A stretch of DNA of 64,000 nt from Variovorax sp. PMC12 (GCF_003019815.1 NZ_CP027773.1:5263501-5327500), one strand, 5' to 3'. Shown: positions 44,547 to 53,403, counted from the first letter of the stretch. Program-made: numbers and translations. Notes: a model not told the origin generated them from the letters alone.

Positions 44547-45818
44547 CTAACGCTCTTTGCGCAGGAAAAGGCGCGAGATGGTCTGCGCGGTCTGCTCGCG
44601 CGAGGTGGCGTCGCCCGCGTGCAGTTCGGCCAGCGCGCCGTGCATCATCTTCTGCGTGAGACCGCGCGACATGGCCTCGAGCACGGCCTCGACCGATTCG
44701 CCCTTGGCCAGCAGCTTGCGGGCGCGCGCCATCTCGGCGGCACGCCATTCGTCGGCCTGCGCGTTGAGCTGCTGGATCAGCGGCACGGTGCCGCGCTGGC
44801 CCAGCCAGTGCATGAAGCTCTGCACGCCGGCGTCGATGATGACTTCGGCCTGCGCCACGGCGGCCTGGCGGTTGGCGTGGCCCTGCTGCACCACCTGCGC
44901 GAGGTCGTCGACGGTGTAGAGGTAGACGTCTTCGAGCGCCTTCACTTCGGGCTCGATGTCGCGCGGCACGGCCAGGTCGACCATGAACATCGGGCGGTGC
45001 TTGCGTGCCTTGAGCGCGCGCTCCACGGCACCCAGGCCGATGATCGGCAGCGTGCTCGCGGTGCAGCTCACGACGATGTCGAACTCCGCCAGACGCGCGG
45101 GCAGGTCGGCCAGCCGCAGGGCTTCGCCGCCGAAGCGCGAGGCCAGCTTCTCGCCGCGCTCCAGCGTGCGGTTGGCGATGCCGATCGACTTGGGCTCCTT
45201 GGCCGCGAAGTGCGTGGCCGCGAGGTCGATCATTTCGCCGGCGCCGACGAACAGCACGCGCGTCTTGCGCAGGTCTTCGAAGAGCTGGCCGGCCAGGCGC
45301 ACGGCCGCGGCGGCCATGCTGATGGAGTGCGCGCCGATCTCGGTGGCGGTGCGCACTTCCTTGGCCACGGCAAAGGAGCGCTGGAACAGCTGGTTGAGCG
45401 TGCTGCCGAGTGCGCCGGCGGTTTCGGCCGCGCGCACGGCGTCTTTCATCTGGCCGAGGATCTGGGCCTCGCCCAGCACCATCGAATCGAGCCCGCTGGC
45501 CACGCGGAAGGCGTGGCGCGCGGCTTCGTCGTCATGCAGGGTGTAGGCGTGCGAGCGAAGCAGGGCGGGTGCCACGCCGCCGCTCTGGGCCAGCCAGCCG
45601 AAAGTGTGGTCGAGTGCGGCGTGCTCGGACGCGCAATAGATCTCGGTGCGGTTGCACGTGGAGATGATCGCGGCCTCGACCTGGGGGTGGCGGCCGGCGC
45701 CGAAAGAACTGCGCAGGCTCTGCAGCGTGGGGGCGATCTGGTCGAGCGCAAACGCAAAACGACCGCGCAGATCGAGCGGCGCGGTCGTGTGGTTCAAGCC
45801 AAGAGCCCAGACAGACAT
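44547..45818 (-). CDS. hemA: Glutamyl-tRNA reductase HemA
   Basis: 423 residues. It reduces glutamyl-tRNA to glutamate-1-semialdehyde, the committed step of tetrapyrrole synthesis. The nucleophile Cys55 lies in ISTCNRTEIY; SMVLGEAQILGQMKDA and the NADPH site VLFVGAGEMIDLAA are intact. The order hemA-prfA-prmC is conserved in proteobacteria. A TATAAT element ends seven bases before the ATG, so the mRNA may be leaderless. Confidence 0.98.
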   Translation of the reverse strand: MSVWALGLNHTTAPLDLRGRFAFALDQIAPTLQSLRSSFGAGRHPQVEAAIISTCNRTEIYCASEHAALDHTFGWLAQSGGVAPALLRSHAYTLHDDEAARHAFRVASGLDSMVLGEAQILGQMKDAVRAAETAGALGSTLNQLFQRSFAVAKEVRTATEIGAHSISMAAAAVRLAGQLFEDLRKTRVLFVGAGEMIDLAATHFAAKEPKSIGIANRTLERGEKLASRFGGEALRLADLPARLAEFDIVVSCTASTLPIIGLGAVERALKARKHRPMFMVDLAVPRDIEPEVKALEDVYLYTVDDLAQVVQQGHANRQAAVAQAEVIIDAGVQSFMHWLGQRGTVPLIQQLNAQADEWRAAEMARARKLLAKGESVEAVLEAMSRGLTQKMMHGALAELHAGDATSREQTAQTISRLFLRKER

Positions 45819-45824
45819 GCCGTG

Positions 45825-45830
45825 ATTATA
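45825..45830 (-). promoter_or_regulatory. TATAAT -10 element of hemA
   Basis: A perfect TATAAT on the minus strand spans 45830-45825; the usual +1 would fall at about 45818, the A of the hemA ATG. No clear -35 is seen at standard spacing. Confidence 0.5.
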
Positions 45831-45929
45831 AAATCAGCAACCGCGCCGGGCTTGCGCAGGGACAAATGGCTTTCCCTATGACAGCCATAAGCCCCGCCGC
45901 ATGACCTCCCGCACGCATGCGGCCCCCCG

Positions 45930-46208
45930 ATGGACCTGTCCGACCTCCTCGATCACCTGCTGAATTTCGTCGCACCGGCCGCCTTCATGGCGCTGGTGCT
46001 GGTGTTCGCCGGCCGCTACCTGGGCGGCAGGCGTGCCGGCGTACCGCGCTGGTGGGCGCAACTGGTGCTTGTTTTCGCGGCCGGTGTCGCGGTGCTGGCG
46101 GCCGGCCTGGCGGTGTTCGGGCGCGACGGGATGATGGCGACGTACGCCGCGCTCGTGGTGGTCTGCGGCACCGTGCAATGGCTGGCGATGCGCGGCTGGC
46201 GCCGCTGA
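45930..46208 (+). CDS. Small three-helix membrane protein of unknown function
   Basis: 92 residues with three hydrophobic helices (about 12-30, 42-63 and 68-88) separated by short basic turns (GRYLGGRRAG, FGRDG). I do not recognise a family. It is divergent from hemA and convergent with the GNAT gene. No good ribosome site precedes ATG 45930 and no alternative start is in frame, so expression is uncertain although codon use looks normal. Confidence 0.6.
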   Translation: MDLSDLLDHLLNFVAPAAFMALVLVFAGRYLGGRRAGVPRWWAQLVLVFAAGVAVLAAGLAVFGRDGMMATYAALVVVCGTVQWLAMRGWRR

Positions 46209-46215
46209 AAACCGC

Positions 46216-46734
46216 TCAGGCCGGGTCCAGCCGGCGGATCATGTAGACCGACCGGCCGGGGTAGGTGGCCAGCCGGGCCTGCTGCTCGGCGCCATCGGGC
46301 TGCGTTGCCGCATAGCCCTGGCGCTCCCAGAAACCGACCGAAGACTGCACCGACACCAGCGTCGAATGCCGCCATCCGGCCTGCGCCGCATGCGCCCAGG
46401 CATGGCGCACCAGCCGCGGGCCGAGGCCCAGCCCCGCGGCGTCGGGGTGCACCGCCAGGTCGTGCAGGTACAGCGAATCGGCCTGTGCGGCTACTTCGAA
46501 CTCGCCGTGCAGCGGCGTCAGCTTGCCGGCCACGGACGGATAGCCCGCCAGATAGGCCCGCACGCCGCCGCCATGCTCGGCGACCCAGCCCGTATGGGGT
46601 GCGGCCGCGAGCCGGCGCGCGATCAGCTCGCCGTCTTCCACGAAGCCCGCGCCGTAGCAGGCGAGCTGGATCGCCAGCACGGCGTCGAGGTCGGCGGCGC
46701 GCATGGCGCGCACGAAGGCGGCGTCCGGCACCAT
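46216..46734 (-). CDS. GNAT-family N-acetyltransferase
   Basis: 172 residues with the GNAT fold: N-terminal RAMRAADLDAVLAIQ, central SLYLHDLAVHPDAAGLGLG which is the acetyl-CoA loop (the Q/RxxGxG/A motif is here AGLGLG), and VSVQSSVGFWERQGY. The substrate is unknown. Its ATG shares one base with the stop of the ABC ATPase (TGATG), so it is the last gene of the transporter operon and may modify the imported amino compound. Confidence 0.88.
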   Translation of the reverse strand: MVPDAAFVRAMRAADLDAVLAIQLACYGAGFVEDGELIARRLAAAPHTGWVAEHGGGVRAYLAGYPSVAGKLTPLHGEFEVAAQADSLYLHDLAVHPDAAGLGLGPRLVRHAWAHAAQAGWRHSTLVSVQSSVGFWERQGYAATQPDGAEQQARLATYPGRSVYMIRRLDPA

Positions 46735-47528
46735 CAGGCCAGCAGCAGTTTGTCGTCGTCCAGCTTCTCGCCGCGGGTCTGCTCGAACATGCGCAGCAGG
46801 TCGGGCACGTCGAGGCCGGCGCGCTGTGGGCCGGCCACATCGAGGATCACCTGGCCCTCGTGCAGCATCACCGTGCGCGAGCCGTAGTCCAGCGCCTGGC
46901 GCATGCTGTGCGTCACCATCATCGCGGTGAGCTGGCCGGCCTCGACGATCTTGGCGGTCAGCTCCAGCACGAAGGCGGCGGTCTTGGGATCGAGCGCGGC
47001 GGTGTGCTCGTCGAGCAGCAGGATGCGCGAGGGCTTGAGCGAGGCCATCAGCAGGCTCACCGCCTGCCGCTGGCCGCCCGACAGCAGCCCGATGCGGTCG
47101 GCCAGGCGGTTCTCCAGCCCCAGCTTCAGAATGGACAGCTTCTCGCGGAACAGCTCGCGCAGGTTGCGGTTGAGCGCGAAGCCGAAAGCCCGCCGCTCGC
47201 CGCGCTTCCAGGCCAGCGCCATGTTCTCCTCGATGGTCAGCGCCTCGCAGGTGCCGGCCATCGGATCCTGGAACACGCGGGCCACCATGCCCGAGCGCTG
47301 CCAGGCGTTCATGCGGGTCACGTCTTTTCCGTCGATCTCGATGCTGCCCTTGTCGACGATCAGGTCGCCGCTCACCGCATTGAGAAAGGTCGACTTGCCC
47401 GCGCCGTTCGAGCCGATCACGGTGACGAACTGGCCGGTGGGAATCTCCAGGCCGAGCCCGCGCAGCACGCGGTTCTCGATCGGGGTGCCCGGGTTGAAGG
47501 TCATCTCGAGTTGTTGGGTGCGCAGCAT
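46734..47528 (-). CDS. ABC transporter ATP-binding protein (TrpZ-like)
   Basis: 264 residues from ATG 47528. Walker A GSNGAGKST, signature LLSGGQRQAV, Walker B RILLLDEHTAALDP and switch His in VTHSM are all present. It energises the permease encoded just upstream; their genes overlap by one base (TGATG). The group of binding protein, permease and this ATPase resembles TrpXYZ-type importers. Confidence 0.93.
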   Translation of the reverse strand: MLRTQQLEMTFNPGTPIENRVLRGLGLEIPTGQFVTVIGSNGAGKSTFLNAVSGDLIVDKGSIEIDGKDVTRMNAWQRSGMVARVFQDPMAGTCEALTIEENMALAWKRGERRAFGFALNRNLRELFREKLSILKLGLENRLADRIGLLSGGQRQAVSLLMASLKPSRILLLDEHTAALDPKTAAFVLELTAKIVEAGQLTAMMVTHSMRQALDYGSRTVMLHEGQVILDVAGPQRAGLDVPDLLRMFEQTRGEKLDDDKLLLA

Positions 47529-48424
47529 CAGTTCTTCCCCTTGAAAAGCGCGCGCAGCTTGCGCTTGTAGGCCGGCACCAGCAGCGCGAACGCCACCAGC
47601 ACGGCGGTGACCAGGTTCAGGTCTTGCGCCTGCAGGCCCATGAAGTCGGTGTTCAGCGCCATCGCGATGAAGAAGCGGTAGAGCAGTGCGCCCAGCACGC
47701 AGGCCAGGGTGGTGATGACCATGCTGCGCGCCGGCAGCAGCGTCTCGCCGATGATCACCGCGGCCAGGCCGATCACGATCGTGCCCACGCCCATGGAGAT
47801 GTCCGCCGTGCCCTGGCTCTGCGCGAACAGCGCGCCGGCCAGCGCCACCAGCGCGTTCGACAGCGCCAGGCCGGCCATGGTGTGGAAGTCGGTCGAAATG
47901 CCCTGGGCCCGCGCCATGCGCGCGTTGCCGCCGGTGGCGCGCATCGCCAGGCCGGCTTCCGAGGCGAAGAACATGTCGACCAGGATCTTGGCGACGATCA
48001 CGATGAGAAGCAGCAACAGCGGCTTGGCCCACTGCTCGGGCATGCCGCCGAAGTCGACCATGCTGAACACCGTGGGTTCGGTGATGAGCGCCACGTTGGG
48101 CTTGCCCATCACGCGCAGGTTGATGGAGTACAGCGCGATCATCACCAGGATGCTCGCGAGCAATTGCATGATCTTCAGCTTCACGTTGAGCCAGGCCGTG
48201 ACCCAGCCCGCGGCGGCGCCGGCCACGCAGGCCACCGCGGTGGCGGCCGCAGGGTTCCAGCCAGCGACGATCAGCGTCGCGGCCACGGCGGCGCCCAGCG
48301 GGAAGCTGCCGTCCACCGTGAGGTCGGGAAAATTGATGATGCGAAACGACATGAAGACGCCCAGCGCGACCAGTCCGAATATCAGACCGATCTCGATGGC
48401 GCCCAGCGAGGCGATGAGGGACAT
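47528..48424 (-). CDS. ABC transporter permease (TrpY-like)
   Basis: 298 residues with about eight or nine membrane helices, of the branched-chain amino-acid type permease superfamily. Landmarks are INFPDLTVDGSFPLGAAVAA near residue 30 and GLALSNALVALAGALFAQSQG with the following VIGLAAVIIGE segment that contacts the ATPase. It lies downstream of the binding-protein gene, separated by an 82-base gap holding a strong hairpin. Confidence 0.92.
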   Translation of the reverse strand: MSLIASLGAIEIGLIFGLVALGVFMSFRIINFPDLTVDGSFPLGAAVAATLIVAGWNPAAATAVACVAGAAAGWVTAWLNVKLKIMQLLASILVMIALYSINLRVMGKPNVALITEPTVFSMVDFGGMPEQWAKPLLLLLIVIVAKILVDMFFASEAGLAMRATGGNARMARAQGISTDFHTMAGLALSNALVALAGALFAQSQGTADISMGVGTIVIGLAAVIIGETLLPARSMVITTLACVLGALLYRFFIAMALNTDFMGLQAQDLNLVTAVLVAFALLVPAYKRKLRALFKGKN

Positions 48425-48457
48425 GTGGGGAGGCTTCCGGCAGGCGGCGAGGCAACA

Positions 48458-48498
48458 ACGGGCCCGCTCCGGTGGATGAGACCGGGGCGCGGGCCCGT
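48458..48498 (-). terminator. Intercistronic hairpin after the binding-protein gene
   Basis: ACGGGCCCGC (48458-48467) pairs perfectly with GCGGGCCCGT (48489-48498), with an inner CCGGT/ACCGG stem (48469-48473, 48481-48485). On the minus strand it is followed by TGTTG only. It probably stabilises the binding-protein mRNA or attenuates read-through, giving excess binding protein over permease. Confidence 0.65.
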
Positions 48499-48506
48499 CG
48501 AAGGGC

Positions 48507-49487
48507 TTACTTGGTGCTCACGACCTTCGCCGTCTTCAGCAGCTCGTCGGACAGCGTCACGCCCTGCAGCTTGGCCGCGCCGGGGTTCACCACCAGCTCG
48601 AAGTTGGTGCTGGTCTGCGAGGCGATGGTGCCGGGCTTCTCGCCCTTGAGGATGCGCACCACGATCTTGCCGGTCTGGCGGCCGATGTCGCTGTAGTTCA
48701 GGCCCAGTGCGGCCACGGCGCCGCGCTCCACGGTGGCCGTGTCGGCCGCAACCACCGGCAGCTTGGCCTGCTGGGCCACCTTCACGATGCCTTCGAAGGC
48801 CGAGACCACGTTGTTGTCGGTCGGCGTGTAGATGACGTCGGCCTTGCCGACCAGGCTCTGGGCGGCGGTCGGCACGTCCACCGTGCGGGCGGCGGCGGCC
48901 TCGACCACCGTCATGCCGGCGGCCGAGGCGGCCTTCTTGAGCGATTCGACGATGGCCACCGAGTTGGCTTCACCGGGGCTGTAGATCACGCCGATGCGCT
49001 TGGCGTTCGGCACCACCTGCTTGATGAGGCCAACATGCTTTTCCAGCGGCGACAGGTCGGACACGCCCGTCACGTTGGTGCCGCTGGCCTCCCAGTTCTT
49101 CACCAGCTTGGCCGCCACCGGGTCGGTGATGGCCGAGTACACGACCGGAATGGTCTTGGTCGAAGCGACCACGGCCTGCGCCGACGGGGTGGCGATGGCG
49201 ACGATCACGTCGGGCGCGTCGCCCACGTACTTGCGGGCGATCTGGGCGGCGGTGCCCACGTTGCCTTGCGCGCTTTGATAGGTGAACTTGAGGTTCTTGC
49301 CCTCTTCGTAGCCCGAAGCCTTGAGCTCTGCCTTCACGCCGTCGCGCACGGCGTCCAGCGCCGGATGCTCCACGATGGCCGTCACGGCCACCGACTTGGT
49401 GTCGGCCGCGAACGAAGGCGCGGCGGCCAGCATGCCGAGGGCCAGGGCCGTTGCGCTGAAGGGTGTGCGAAGCGAAGCGTTTTTCAC
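48507..49487 (-). CDS. ABC transporter substrate-binding protein (TrpX-like)
   Basis: 326 residues from GTG 49487, supported by GGAG eight bases upstream. A Sec signal is cleaved near PSFAADTK (residue 27). The mature protein is of the ABC_sub_bind (TrpX-like) family: VIVAIATPSAQAVV, VVYSAITDPVAAKLV and IGVIYSPGEANSV are typical. It captures a small molecule, possibly an aromatic or related amino acid by analogy, in the periplasm. It is the first gene of the operon and is divergent from an Lrp-type regulator. Confidence 0.92.
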   Translation of the reverse strand: MKNASLRTPFSATALALGMLAAAPSFAADTKSVAVTAIVEHPALDAVRDGVKAELKASGYEEGKNLKFTYQSAQGNVGTAAQIARKYVGDAPDVIVAIATPSAQAVVASTKTIPVVYSAITDPVAAKLVKNWEASGTNVTGVSDLSPLEKHVGLIKQVVPNAKRIGVIYSPGEANSVAIVESLKKAASAAGMTVVEAAAARTVDVPTAAQSLVGKADVIYTPTDNNVVSAFEGIVKVAQQAKLPVVAADTATVERGAVAALGLNYSDIGRQTGKIVVRILKGEKPGTIASQTSTNFELVVNPGAAKLQGVTLSDELLKTAKVVSTK

Positions 49488-49560
49488 GTAGGGGTCTCCG
49501 GAGGGGAAATGGATACGTCTGAGTGCGCCGCCGGCGGGGCCGGGGCAGTAAATCCAGCTG

Positions 49561-49587
49561 GCCGGGAATGCGTGCAGCAATCCCGGC
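49561..49587 (-). promoter_or_regulatory. Leader hairpin upstream of the binding-protein gene
   Basis: GCCGGGA (49561-49567) and TCCCGGC (49581-49587) form a perfect 7-base stem about 75 bases before GTG 49487. If transcription begins upstream it would lie in the mRNA leader. Confidence 0.35.
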
Positions 49588-49609
49588 GCTCGGAGTCTAG
49601 ATCGTACTT

Positions 49610-49626
49610 TGCACAATTAAGGTGCA
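49610..49626. promoter_or_regulatory. TGCAC-N7-GTGCA palindrome, candidate Lrp-family site
   Basis: A perfect 5-7-5 inverted repeat with an AT-rich centre in the 195-base divergent region. Further TTGCA words occur at 49651-49668 and at the Lrp gene start, fitting multiple regulator sites. Confidence 0.45.
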
Positions 49627-49682
49627 TGAAAGGTCCGGACTTACCCCGCTTTGCACCATAAAATTGCATCCGCAACGGATCA

Positions 49683-50165
49683 ATGGAAATGAAATTGCAC
49701 GAAGTCGAACTCGACCGGATCGACCGGCGGATTCTCGAACACCTCCAGACGAACGGCCGCGCGTCGAACCTGGAGCTGGCGGAGGTGGCCAATCTTTCGC
49801 CCGCCCAGTGCCTGCGGCGCCATCGGCGGCTCGAGGAACTGGGGCTGGTCCACGGCTACGCGGCGCGGCTGAATGCGCGCCGGGTCGGGCTGGGCGTGAT
49901 CGCCTTCATCCACGTGACCATGGCGCGCGGCCATGTCGACGAACTGCCCAAGTTCCAGGACCTGATCGCCGACATGAAGCAGATCCTGGAGTGCTATTCG
50001 GTGACGGGCGACTTCGACTACGTGCTCAAGGTCGTCGCGCAGGACCTGGAGTCGCTCTCGCAGTTCCTGATGCACACGCTGATGCACATGCCCGGGGTGT
50101 CGGCGGTGCGTTCGAGCGTGTGCCTCAACGAGATCAAGTTCACCACCGCGCTGCCTCTGGAGTGA
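49683..50165 (+). CDS. Lrp/AsnC-family transcriptional regulator
   Basis: 160 residues. An N-terminal helix-turn-helix (LDRIDRRILEHLQTNGR, then NLSPAQCLRRHRRLE) precedes an AsnC/RAM ligand-binding domain with SVTGDFDYVLKVVAQDLESL. It is divergent from the TrpX-like ABC operon and is the natural candidate for its control by an amino acid. TGCA-type palindromes lie between them. Confidence 0.94.
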   Translation: MEMKLHEVELDRIDRRILEHLQTNGRASNLELAEVANLSPAQCLRRHRRLEELGLVHGYAARLNARRVGLGVIAFIHVTMARGHVDELPKFQDLIADMKQILECYSVTGDFDYVLKVVAQDLESLSQFLMHTLMHMPGVSAVRSSVCLNEIKFTTALPLE

Positions 50166-50184
50166 GGACGTCGCGGCGCTTCGC

Positions 50185-52605
50185 TCAGCTCTGCACGCCG
50201 GGGATCGGCGAGGCGGGCGATGAAGGCACGACGGGCGCCGGTGCCTCTGGCGCGGCCGCCATCACCATCGTCGGCACCGCCAGCGGCAGCGAGGCCTTCT
50301 TCAGCTCGTCCAGGATCACGAACAGCAGGTCGCTGCGCACCCCGCCCGCCAGCCGGGGGCTCGCCACGTAGGCGATGGCCTGGAAGATCAGCAGCCCGTT
50401 CTCTATGCCTTCGAGCGTGAGCGAGGGCGCCGGCGTTTCCAGCACGCCCTCATGCGCCTTGCAGGCCGCCAGGATCAGCTCGCGCACGCGCTGCGCGTCG
50501 GTGGTCAGCGGCATCGGCAGGCGGATCAGCACGCGGCCCTCGGCGTTGGCCAGGGTCATGTTGCGCACGGTCTTTGTGATGAACTCCGAGTTCGGCACGA
50601 TCAGCGTGGAGCGGTCGCCCAGCTGGATTTCGGTGGCGCGCACGTTGATGCGCCGCACATCGCCCTCGGCCGTGCCCAGCACCACCCAGTCGCCCACCTT
50701 CACCGGCTGCTCCGCCAGCAGGATCAGCCCCGAGATGAAGTTCTGCACGATCGCCTGCAGGCCGAAGCCGATACCCACCGACAGCGCGCTCGCCACCCAC
50801 GCGATGCGCTCGATGCCGATGCCCAGCGCCGACAGCGTGAACGCGATCACCATGATGCCGCCGACGTAGCCCAGCAGCGTGGTGATGGAGCTCTGCATGC
50901 CCGGCTCGAACTGCGTGTTCGGCAGGTAGCTGCGCGTGAGCCAGCGCTTGAACACCCGCAGCATGATGAAGCCCACCACCGCCACCGTCAGCGCGCTGAG
51001 GATCGCGCCCGGCACCAGCTGGAACTCGCCCACCTTCACGCCGGAGCCGAGCTTGCCGCCGCGCTGGAATACCTCGCCCGGCGAGGTGCCCAGCGGCGCG
51101 GCCAGTGCGATCAGCATGTACACGAACAATGCGACGCGGCTGATGCCCGACAGCACCGTTGCAGCCTGGTCCAGCGTCTGCGGCGCGAGGCCGAAGCTCT
51201 TCTGCAGCTTCTGGCCGAAGGCGCTGCGCGACGACGCGATGGCCATGAACACGTCGTCGGCGAACTTGAACAGCACGTAGAAAGCCGCCGCCACGATGCC
51301 GGTCCAGGTGAGCTGAGAGGCCAGGAAGCTGCCCAGCGCCACGTAGCCCAGGCCCACCAGCACCCAGATGGCGATCATCAGCGCGCCGATCAGCGCCACC
51401 AGCAGGCCGACCCACATCGGCCGCTCGGGCAGGCCGGCTGCGGGGGCGTCCGCGCGCAGGGCCTTCAGCCGGTAGATCACCGTGCCGACCAGCGCGGTGA
51501 GGATCAGCGCCGTGAGCACGTGCGTGGCTACCACGGCGGCAAAGCTGGCGTCGACCAGCGCGTTGACTTCGGCCGGCGTCCAGGCCAGTGCCGCCACCAG
51601 CGCCACCAGCCAGGGCAGCGCCGCGAGCTTGCTGGCCGTGGCGTCGGGAATCGGCGGCAGCCGCCATGACGGCCGGGCCGTGGCCAGAAGGGCGCGGCCC
51701 AGGCCGATGACGAAAGCCATGAAGGTCAGCGCCTGCGCCGAGGACTGCAGCGCCTTGCGCGCCAGCGGATCCCATGTGGCGTGCGCCTTGAGCACCTCCA
51801 CGAAGCCATGCGCCGCCACGGCCACCAGCAGCACATGGCTCCCCACGATCCCGATCACCAGCAGCGAGCGCCGCAGCCGGCCGGCAGGCAGCATCCGGGT
51901 CGCGAGCCGGGTGAGCAGGCGCTCGGCGGCCCAGACGCCCAGCCATGCCAACAGCAATGCACCGATGAGTGTCGCGATCACCAGCGTGAGCGACGCGGGC
52001 GCCAGTGCCTGGTCGAAACCCGCGCTGAGCGCCGAGCCCATGGTCCGCAGCCGTTCCAGGTCGTCGGGCCAGGCGTCCTGCAGGTCGGTCCAGAAGCGTC
52101 CGGTGAGCGGGGAGGCGGCGCGCTCGGTGAGCTGAGCCTCGAACAGTTCACGGCGCTGCGTGACGAGGTCGGTGCCGCGCTGGCGCACGTCGACCGACAG
52201 CAGCCGCGCGAGCCGGATGTCGGCGTCCAGCGCGTTGCGCTCCTTGGTCAGGCGCGCACGCTGGCGGGTGATGTCGGGGTCTTCGGTGGCGCCGGCCCCG
52301 GGCGGGTTGCCGAGCTCGCCGAGGCGGGCGTTCAGGTCGGCCAGCTCGCCGGTGCGCGCGGCGACGAACTTGTCGGCCTGCGTGCCGATGTCGTTGATCT
52401 GCGTGAGCAGCTTGCGCGCGTCATCGTCGGTTTCGGCGGCGGCGCTGAGCTTGTTGAACTGGGCGCGAAGTTCGGCGACCGTGGGCGTCGGAGCGACGGC
52501 TGTGGCGGTGCCGCTGTTGTTGCTGCTGTCGGGCTGCGCCATTGCGCCGCCGCACATCAGCAGCGCGGCGAGGCAGAAGGTCGCGAAACGTAGGGTCCAA
52601 CTCAT
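50185..52605 (-). CDS. Large MscS-family mechanosensitive channel (DUF3772 type)
   Basis: 806 residues. A Sec signal (first about 23 residues) is followed by a periplasmic coiled-coil domain of about 150 residues (DUF3772-like), then about eleven membrane helices and a C-terminal MscS core. The pore-lining and beta region is recognisable as SVGIGFGLQAIVQNFISGL and GDWVVLGTAEGDVRRI, then IVPNSEF. It releases solutes on hypo-osmotic shock. It lies 51 bases downstream of ugpQ in the same direction and might share its transcript. Confidence 0.92.
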   Translation of the reverse strand: MSWTLRFATFCLAALLMCGGAMAQPDSSNNSGTATAVAPTPTVAELRAQFNKLSAAAETDDDARKLLTQINDIGTQADKFVAARTGELADLNARLGELGNPPGAGATEDPDITRQRARLTKERNALDADIRLARLLSVDVRQRGTDLVTQRRELFEAQLTERAASPLTGRFWTDLQDAWPDDLERLRTMGSALSAGFDQALAPASLTLVIATLIGALLLAWLGVWAAERLLTRLATRMLPAGRLRRSLLVIGIVGSHVLLVAVAAHGFVEVLKAHATWDPLARKALQSSAQALTFMAFVIGLGRALLATARPSWRLPPIPDATASKLAALPWLVALVAALAWTPAEVNALVDASFAAVVATHVLTALILTALVGTVIYRLKALRADAPAAGLPERPMWVGLLVALIGALMIAIWVLVGLGYVALGSFLASQLTWTGIVAAAFYVLFKFADDVFMAIASSRSAFGQKLQKSFGLAPQTLDQAATVLSGISRVALFVYMLIALAAPLGTSPGEVFQRGGKLGSGVKVGEFQLVPGAILSALTVAVVGFIMLRVFKRWLTRSYLPNTQFEPGMQSSITTLLGYVGGIMVIAFTLSALGIGIERIAWVASALSVGIGFGLQAIVQNFISGLILLAEQPVKVGDWVVLGTAEGDVRRINVRATEIQLGDRSTLIVPNSEFITKTVRNMTLANAEGRVLIRLPMPLTTDAQRVRELILAACKAHEGVLETPAPSLTLEGIENGLLIFQAIAYVASPRLAGGVRSDLLFVILDELKKASLPLAVPTMVMAAAPEAPAPVVPSSPASPIPGVQS

Positions 52606-52656
52606 GGCCGCATCATAGAAGCCGCCATTGCGTAAGAACCGGTAAGAAATGCAGCC

Positions 52657-53403
52657 TCAGCCGGCCGGAGGAAAGAGGTCGACCCGGTCGGTGATGATGC
52701 CGTCGGTGCCGAGGTCGATCAGCCGCTTCGCGGCCCACTCGTCGTTCACCGTGTAGCTCAGCGCGCGCATGCCGGCGCCGTGCACCTGCGCGACCACGCC
52801 GGCGTCCCACAGCGCGTGGTTGCAGACGATGGCCACGCAGCCGAGCTGCCGGGCGGCTTCGAGCCAGCCCTTCCAGAGCGAGTCGAGCAGCAGGCCGCGC
52901 GGCAGCTCGGGCTGGGCCGCTTGCGCGCCTTTCAGCGAATCGACCTGGAATGAGGTGAGCAGCGGCGGCACGGCCGCGCCCTGCCACAGGCGGGCGGCTT
53001 CGCGCGCCACCACCTCGCCGGTCTCGCGCTCGACGCCCGGCGTGGGCTTGATCTCGATGTTCAGCAGGTGGCCGTTGGCCAGGCAGAAGCGCGCGATGTT
53101 CTGCAGCGTGGGCAGTGGCTCGCCGGCATGGCCGCGCGAATGCCAGCCGCCGGCGTCGAGCTGCGACAGCGCGCTCCAGGGCTGCTCGCCGCCGATGCCG
53201 CGGCCGCTGGTGGTGCGCTCGAGCTTGGCGTCGTGCATCAGGAACGGCACGCCGTCGGCGCTGAGCTTGGCGTCGCACTCGAACATGCGATAGCCGTGGG
53301 CCGCGCCCAGCCTGAAGGCGGCCAGCGTGTTTTCAGGCGCCAGCTTGCCGGCGCCGCGATGCGCGACCCAGCGGGGGTAGGGCCAGGGCTTCAGCTCGCT
53401 CAT
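52657..53403 (-). CDS. ugpQ: Glycerophosphodiester phosphodiesterase UgpQ
   Basis: 248 residues of the GDPD TIM-barrel family. Catalytic features are visible: VAHRGAGKLAPENTLAAF (His, Arg and Glu-Asn) and FLMHDAKLERTTSG (His). NIEIKP supplies a metal-binding Glu. It hydrolyses glycerophosphodiesters to glycerol-3-phosphate in the cytoplasm. It is the last gene of ugpBAECQ, three bases after ugpC, and its product fits the transport substrate. Confidence 0.95.
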   Translation of the reverse strand: MSELKPWPYPRWVAHRGAGKLAPENTLAAFRLGAAHGYRMFECDAKLSADGVPFLMHDAKLERTTSGRGIGGEQPWSALSQLDAGGWHSRGHAGEPLPTLQNIARFCLANGHLLNIEIKPTPGVERETGEVVAREAARLWQGAAVPPLLTSFQVDSLKGAQAAQPELPRGLLLDSLWKGWLEAARQLGCVAIVCNHALWDAGVVAQVHGAGMRALSYTVNDEWAAKRLIDLGTDGIITDRVDLFPPAG

